This document shows, one piece after another, positions 6,723-8,808 of a DNA stretch of 8,808 nt. The DNA lies in contig JALWTZ010000056.1 of the NCBI GenBank assembly GCA_026993285.1, forward strand, positions 1 through 8,808, in the 5' to 3' direction. The position numbers were made by a program, and so were the translations under genes. The stretch comes from Lysobacterales bacterium (GTDB lineage Bacteria > Pseudomonadota > Gammaproteobacteria > Xanthomonadales > S139-57). Position 1 is the first letter of the stretch. Every line of letters begins with the position of its first letter. The notes below the pieces were generated by a model. The model made no database searches. It had not been told where the DNA came from and saw nothing but the letters and a program-made list of their open reading frames with translations.

Positions 6723-8321
6723 ATGAGCGAACGCGAACAGATGCAGTTTCAGACCCTGATCGTCGGCGCCGGCCCGGCGGGGCTGGCCTGTGCCATCCGC
6801 CTGAAACAGCTCAACCCGGAACAGGAAATCTGCGTCATTGAAAAGGCCGCCGTGCCCGGCGGCCATACCCTCTCTGGCGCGGTCATCGAACCCGGGCCGC
6901 TGGATGCGCTGCTGCCCCACTGGCGCGAACAGTATCCGGGCATCTGCGTACCGGCGAAATCGGATGAATTCCGCCTGCTCAATGCCACGGGCAGCCGCAG
7001 GCTCCCCCTGCCACCGGGAATGAAAAACCACGGCAATTTCATCGTCTCCCTGGGCAATCTGGTGGCCTGGATGGCCGAGCAGGCCGAAGCACTGGGGGTG
7101 GAGCTGTTTCCCGGTTTCCCCGGCTCGGAAGTGCTGTTTGACGCCGATGGCCAGCGGGTGACCGGCGTGCGCATCGGCGACATGGGCCTGAATGCCGACG
7201 GCAGCCCCGGCCCCAACTACACCGAAGGCATGGATCTGCTGGCCGAAACCACCATTTTCGCCGAAGGCTGCCGCGGCCACCTGGGCAAGCAACTGATCCA
7301 CCACTTCCAACTGGACAAAGACAGCCAGCCGCAAACCTACGGCATCGGCATGAAGGAGCTATGGCAGCTGCCGGAACCACGCCTGGAGCCGGGCCATATC
7401 CTGCACACCATAGGCTGGCCCCTGCCCGGCGACACCTACGGCGGCAGCTTCGTCTACGCGCTGGATGAAAACCGCCTGGCCATCGGCTTCGTGGTGGGCC
7501 TGGACTACAGCGACCCCTGCCTGGAGCCCTTCGAGCTGTTCCAGCAGTTCAAGCACCACCCGGAAATCCACCCGTTGCTGGAAGGGGGCGAAATACGCTC
7601 CACCGGCGCCCGCGCACTGGTGGAAGGGGGCTGGCAATCCCTTCCGCGCATGGATATGCCCGGTGCCCTGCTGATTGGCGATGACGCCGGCACCCTGAAC
7701 GTACCCAAGATCAAGGGCACCCACATGGCCATGCAATCCGGCATGCTGGCTGCCGAACACCTGCACGAGCAACAGCAGACGGCCGGCTACCATCAGCGTT
7801 TTCTGGCTTCCGCCGCCGGACAAGAGCTGTACCGGGTGCGCAATATCCGCCCCGGCTTCCACAAGGGCCTGTGGCCGGGCATGGCCAATGCCGCCCTGGA
7901 AACCCTGCTGGGCGGGCGCAGCCCCTGGACCTTGCGCAACCATGCCGACCACGAGCAACTGCGCCCACTGAACGGCCAGCCCTGCAACCCCCAACACCCG
8001 GCGCGCAGCCTGCCACCCCGTGACCGGCTGGCCTCGGTCTATTTCGCCGCCACCGAGCACGAGGAAAGTCAGCCGGTACACCTGAAAGTGGCGGATACCG
8101 AACGGTGCGTCAGCGAGTGCCGGGAGCAATACGCCAATCCCTGCACCCGCTTCTGCCCGGCCGGGGTGTACGAAATGGTGGAAGACGAACAGGGCCTGCG
8201 CCTGCAGATCAACGCGGCCAACTGCGTGCACTGCAAGACCTGCGACATCAAGGACCCCTACCAGAATATCCACTGGACCGCCCCCGAAGGCGGCTCCGGA
8301 CCCAATTACCAGAATCTTTGA
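6723..8321 (+). CDS. Electron transfer flavoprotein-ubiquinone oxidoreductase (ETF-QO)
   Basis: A 532-residue flavoprotein that takes electrons from reduced ETF and passes them through FAD and a [4Fe-4S] cluster to ubiquinone at the cytoplasmic face of the inner membrane. The FAD-binding GAGPAG is at 15-20. A second FAD-contact region holds ALLIGDDAGTLNVPKIKGTH (315-334). The C-terminal iron-sulfur module starts at CPAGVY and continues with CVHCKTCDIKDP and PEGG. The cluster ligands are C478, C501, C504 and C507, all present. The length is usual for bacterial ETF-QO. The ATG at 6723 is preferred because it gives MSEREQMQFQ before the first FAD strand, as in homologues. An upstream in-frame TTG at 6705 lies almost at the predicted transcription start. 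The ribosome site is weak (GGA at 6711-6713). The gene is sometimes called etfD, but that name is also used for an unrelated protein, so no symbol is given. etfB follows after 11 bases. Confidence 0.97.
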   Translation: MSEREQMQFQTLIVGAGPAGLACAIRLKQLNPEQEICVIEKAAVPGGHTLSGAVIEPGPLDALLPHWREQYPGICVPAKSDEFRLLNATGSRRLPLPPGMKNHGNFIVSLGNLVAWMAEQAEALGVELFPGFPGSEVLFDADGQRVTGVRIGDMGLNADGSPGPNYTEGMDLLAETTIFAEGCRGHLGKQLIHHFQLDKDSQPQTYGIGMKELWQLPEPRLEPGHILHTIGWPLPGDTYGGSFVYALDENRLAIGFVVGLDYSDPCLEPFELFQQFKHHPEIHPLLEGGEIRSTGARALVEGGWQSLPRMDMPGALLIGDDAGTLNVPKIKGTHMAMQSGMLAAEHLHEQQQTAGYHQRFLASAAGQELYRVRNIRPGFHKGLWPGMANAALETLLGGRSPWTLRNHADHEQLRPLNGQPCNPQHPARSLPPRDRLASVYFAATEHEESQPVHLKVADTERCVSECREQYANPCTRFCPAGVYEMVEDEQGLRLQINAANCVHCKTCDIKDPYQNIHWTAPEGGSGPNYQNL

Positions 8322-8324
8322 GGA
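8321..8324 (+). promoter_or_regulatory. etfB ribosome binding site overlapping the ETF-QO stop
   Basis: AGGA begins on the last base of the ETF-QO TGA codon (8319-8321) and sits eight bases before the etfB ATG at 8333. It is the only ribosome-site match there, and the arrangement suggests that ribosomes ending ETF-QO translation can reinitiate on etfB. Confidence 0.55.
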
Positions 8325-8332
8325 CCCAAGCC

Positions 8333-8808
8333 ATGAAAATACTGGTGGCACTGAAACGCGTGGTGGACTACAACGTCCGCATTCAAGTCAAGCCCGACGG
8401 CAGCGGCGTGGCCGTGGAAGGGGCCAAGATGAGCATCAACCCCTTCGACGAAATCGCCCTGGAAGAAGCCCTGCGCCTGAAGGAAGCCGGCAAGGCCGAG
8501 GAAGTCATCGTGGCCAGCATCGGCCCGGAGGCCGCCCAGCAGCAGTTGCGTACCGGCCTGGCCATGGGGGCCGACCGCGCCATCCTGGTGCAGACCGACG
8601 CGCTCATCCAGCCACTGCATGCCGCGCGCATCCTGCACCGGCTGGTGCAAGACGAACAGCCCGGACTGGTACTGCTGGGCAAGCAGGCCATCGATGACGA
8701 CAGCAACCAGACCGGCCAGATGCTCGCCGCCCTGTGGGATCGCCCCCAGGCCACCTTTGCCTCCAGGATGGTGCTGGAGGGTGACAGTGCCACGGTCACC
8801 CGCGAAGT
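8333..8808 (+). CDS. etfB: Electron transfer flavoprotein beta subunit (3' end outside window)
   Basis: Partial gene: 158 complete codons plus two bases before the window ends, about 60% of the usual length of near 250 residues. With the alpha subunit it forms soluble ETF, the one-electron carrier between acyl-CoA and related dehydrogenases and ETF-QO; the beta subunit binds AMP. Recognisable stretches are MKILVALKRVVDYNVRI at 1-17, MSINPFDEIALEEALRLKE at 33-51, and GKQAIDDDSNQTGQMLAALW at 116-135. All are strongly conserved in the family. The C-terminal family signature would lie beyond the edge and is not seen. The ATG at 8333 has AGGA eight bases upstream. It is co-directional with ETF-QO and almost certainly co-transcribed with it. 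etfA is expected next. Confidence 0.96.
   Translation, partial: MKILVALKRVVDYNVRIQVKPDGSGVAVEGAKMSINPFDEIALEEALRLKEAGKAEEVIVASIGPEAAQQQLRTGLAMGADRAILVQTDALIQPLHAARILHRLVQDEQPGLVLLGKQAIDDDSNQTGQMLAALWDRPQATFASRMVLEGDSATVTRE

Noticed and set aside
7359..8351. A 330-codon open frame on the minus strand opposite ETF-QO and the start of etfB
   Set aside because: It is antisense to a fully convincing ETF-QO gene. Its translation is Gly/Ala/Val/Gln-rich without family motifs, as expected from GC-rich codons read in reverse. The same applies to the minus-strand frame 6645-7334.
1..8808. CRISPR arrays, insertion sequences, tRNA genes, defence or toxin-antitoxin genes
   Set aside because: No regularly spaced repeats, transposase motifs, cloverleaf-like segments or recognisable defence domains were seen. 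Nearly all of the window is explained by six housekeeping or signalling genes.

Overview
The window looks like a piece of an ordinary chromosome from a GC-rich, aerobic Gram-negative bacterium, most likely a gammaproteobacterium. The evidence is an RND inner-membrane pump, a two-transmembrane c-di-GMP sensor with a large periplasmic domain, and a ubiquinone-linked electron-transfer-flavoprotein system. I see no transposase, integrase, tRNA or rRNA gene, CRISPR array, prophage gene or toxin-antitoxin pair. This is a judgement from reading the sequence; no database search was run.

Layout, left to right. (1) 1-894, plus strand: the last 297 codons of an RND efflux pump permease, entering from outside the window. 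(2) 895-1015: a short convergent gap with an imperfect hairpin that could terminate one or both transcripts. (3) 1016-6560, minus strand: three tightly packed genes, read right to left. They encode a membrane sensor with a degenerate GGDEF and an intact EAL domain (probable c-di-GMP phosphodiesterase), then after 41 bases an M61-family zinc aminopeptidase with a PDZ domain, then with a 16-base overlap an exported protein with TPR-like helices and an NHL/SMP-30-like beta-propeller. (4) 6561-6722: a divergent intergenic region with a consensus -10 box for the rightward genes and a 9-base inverted repeat. (5) 6723-8808, plus strand: electron transfer flavoprotein-ubiquinone oxidoreductase, then after 11 bases the first 158 codons of etfB, cut by the window edge.

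How the genes work together. ETF collects electrons from acyl-CoA and other flavin dehydrogenases, and ETF-QO passes them to the ubiquinone pool. The right-hand operon is therefore a respiratory module, and etfA probably follows beyond the edge. The left-hand operon is less clear. A c-di-GMP phosphodiesterase, an apparently cytoplasmic aminopeptidase and an exported propeller protein share one transcript, but nothing in the sequence shows that they share a pathway. The most interesting points are this three-gene grouping, the GGDEF domain whose signature is EENRL, and the unassigned TPR-propeller protein. I do not see convincing evidence of an entirely new system.
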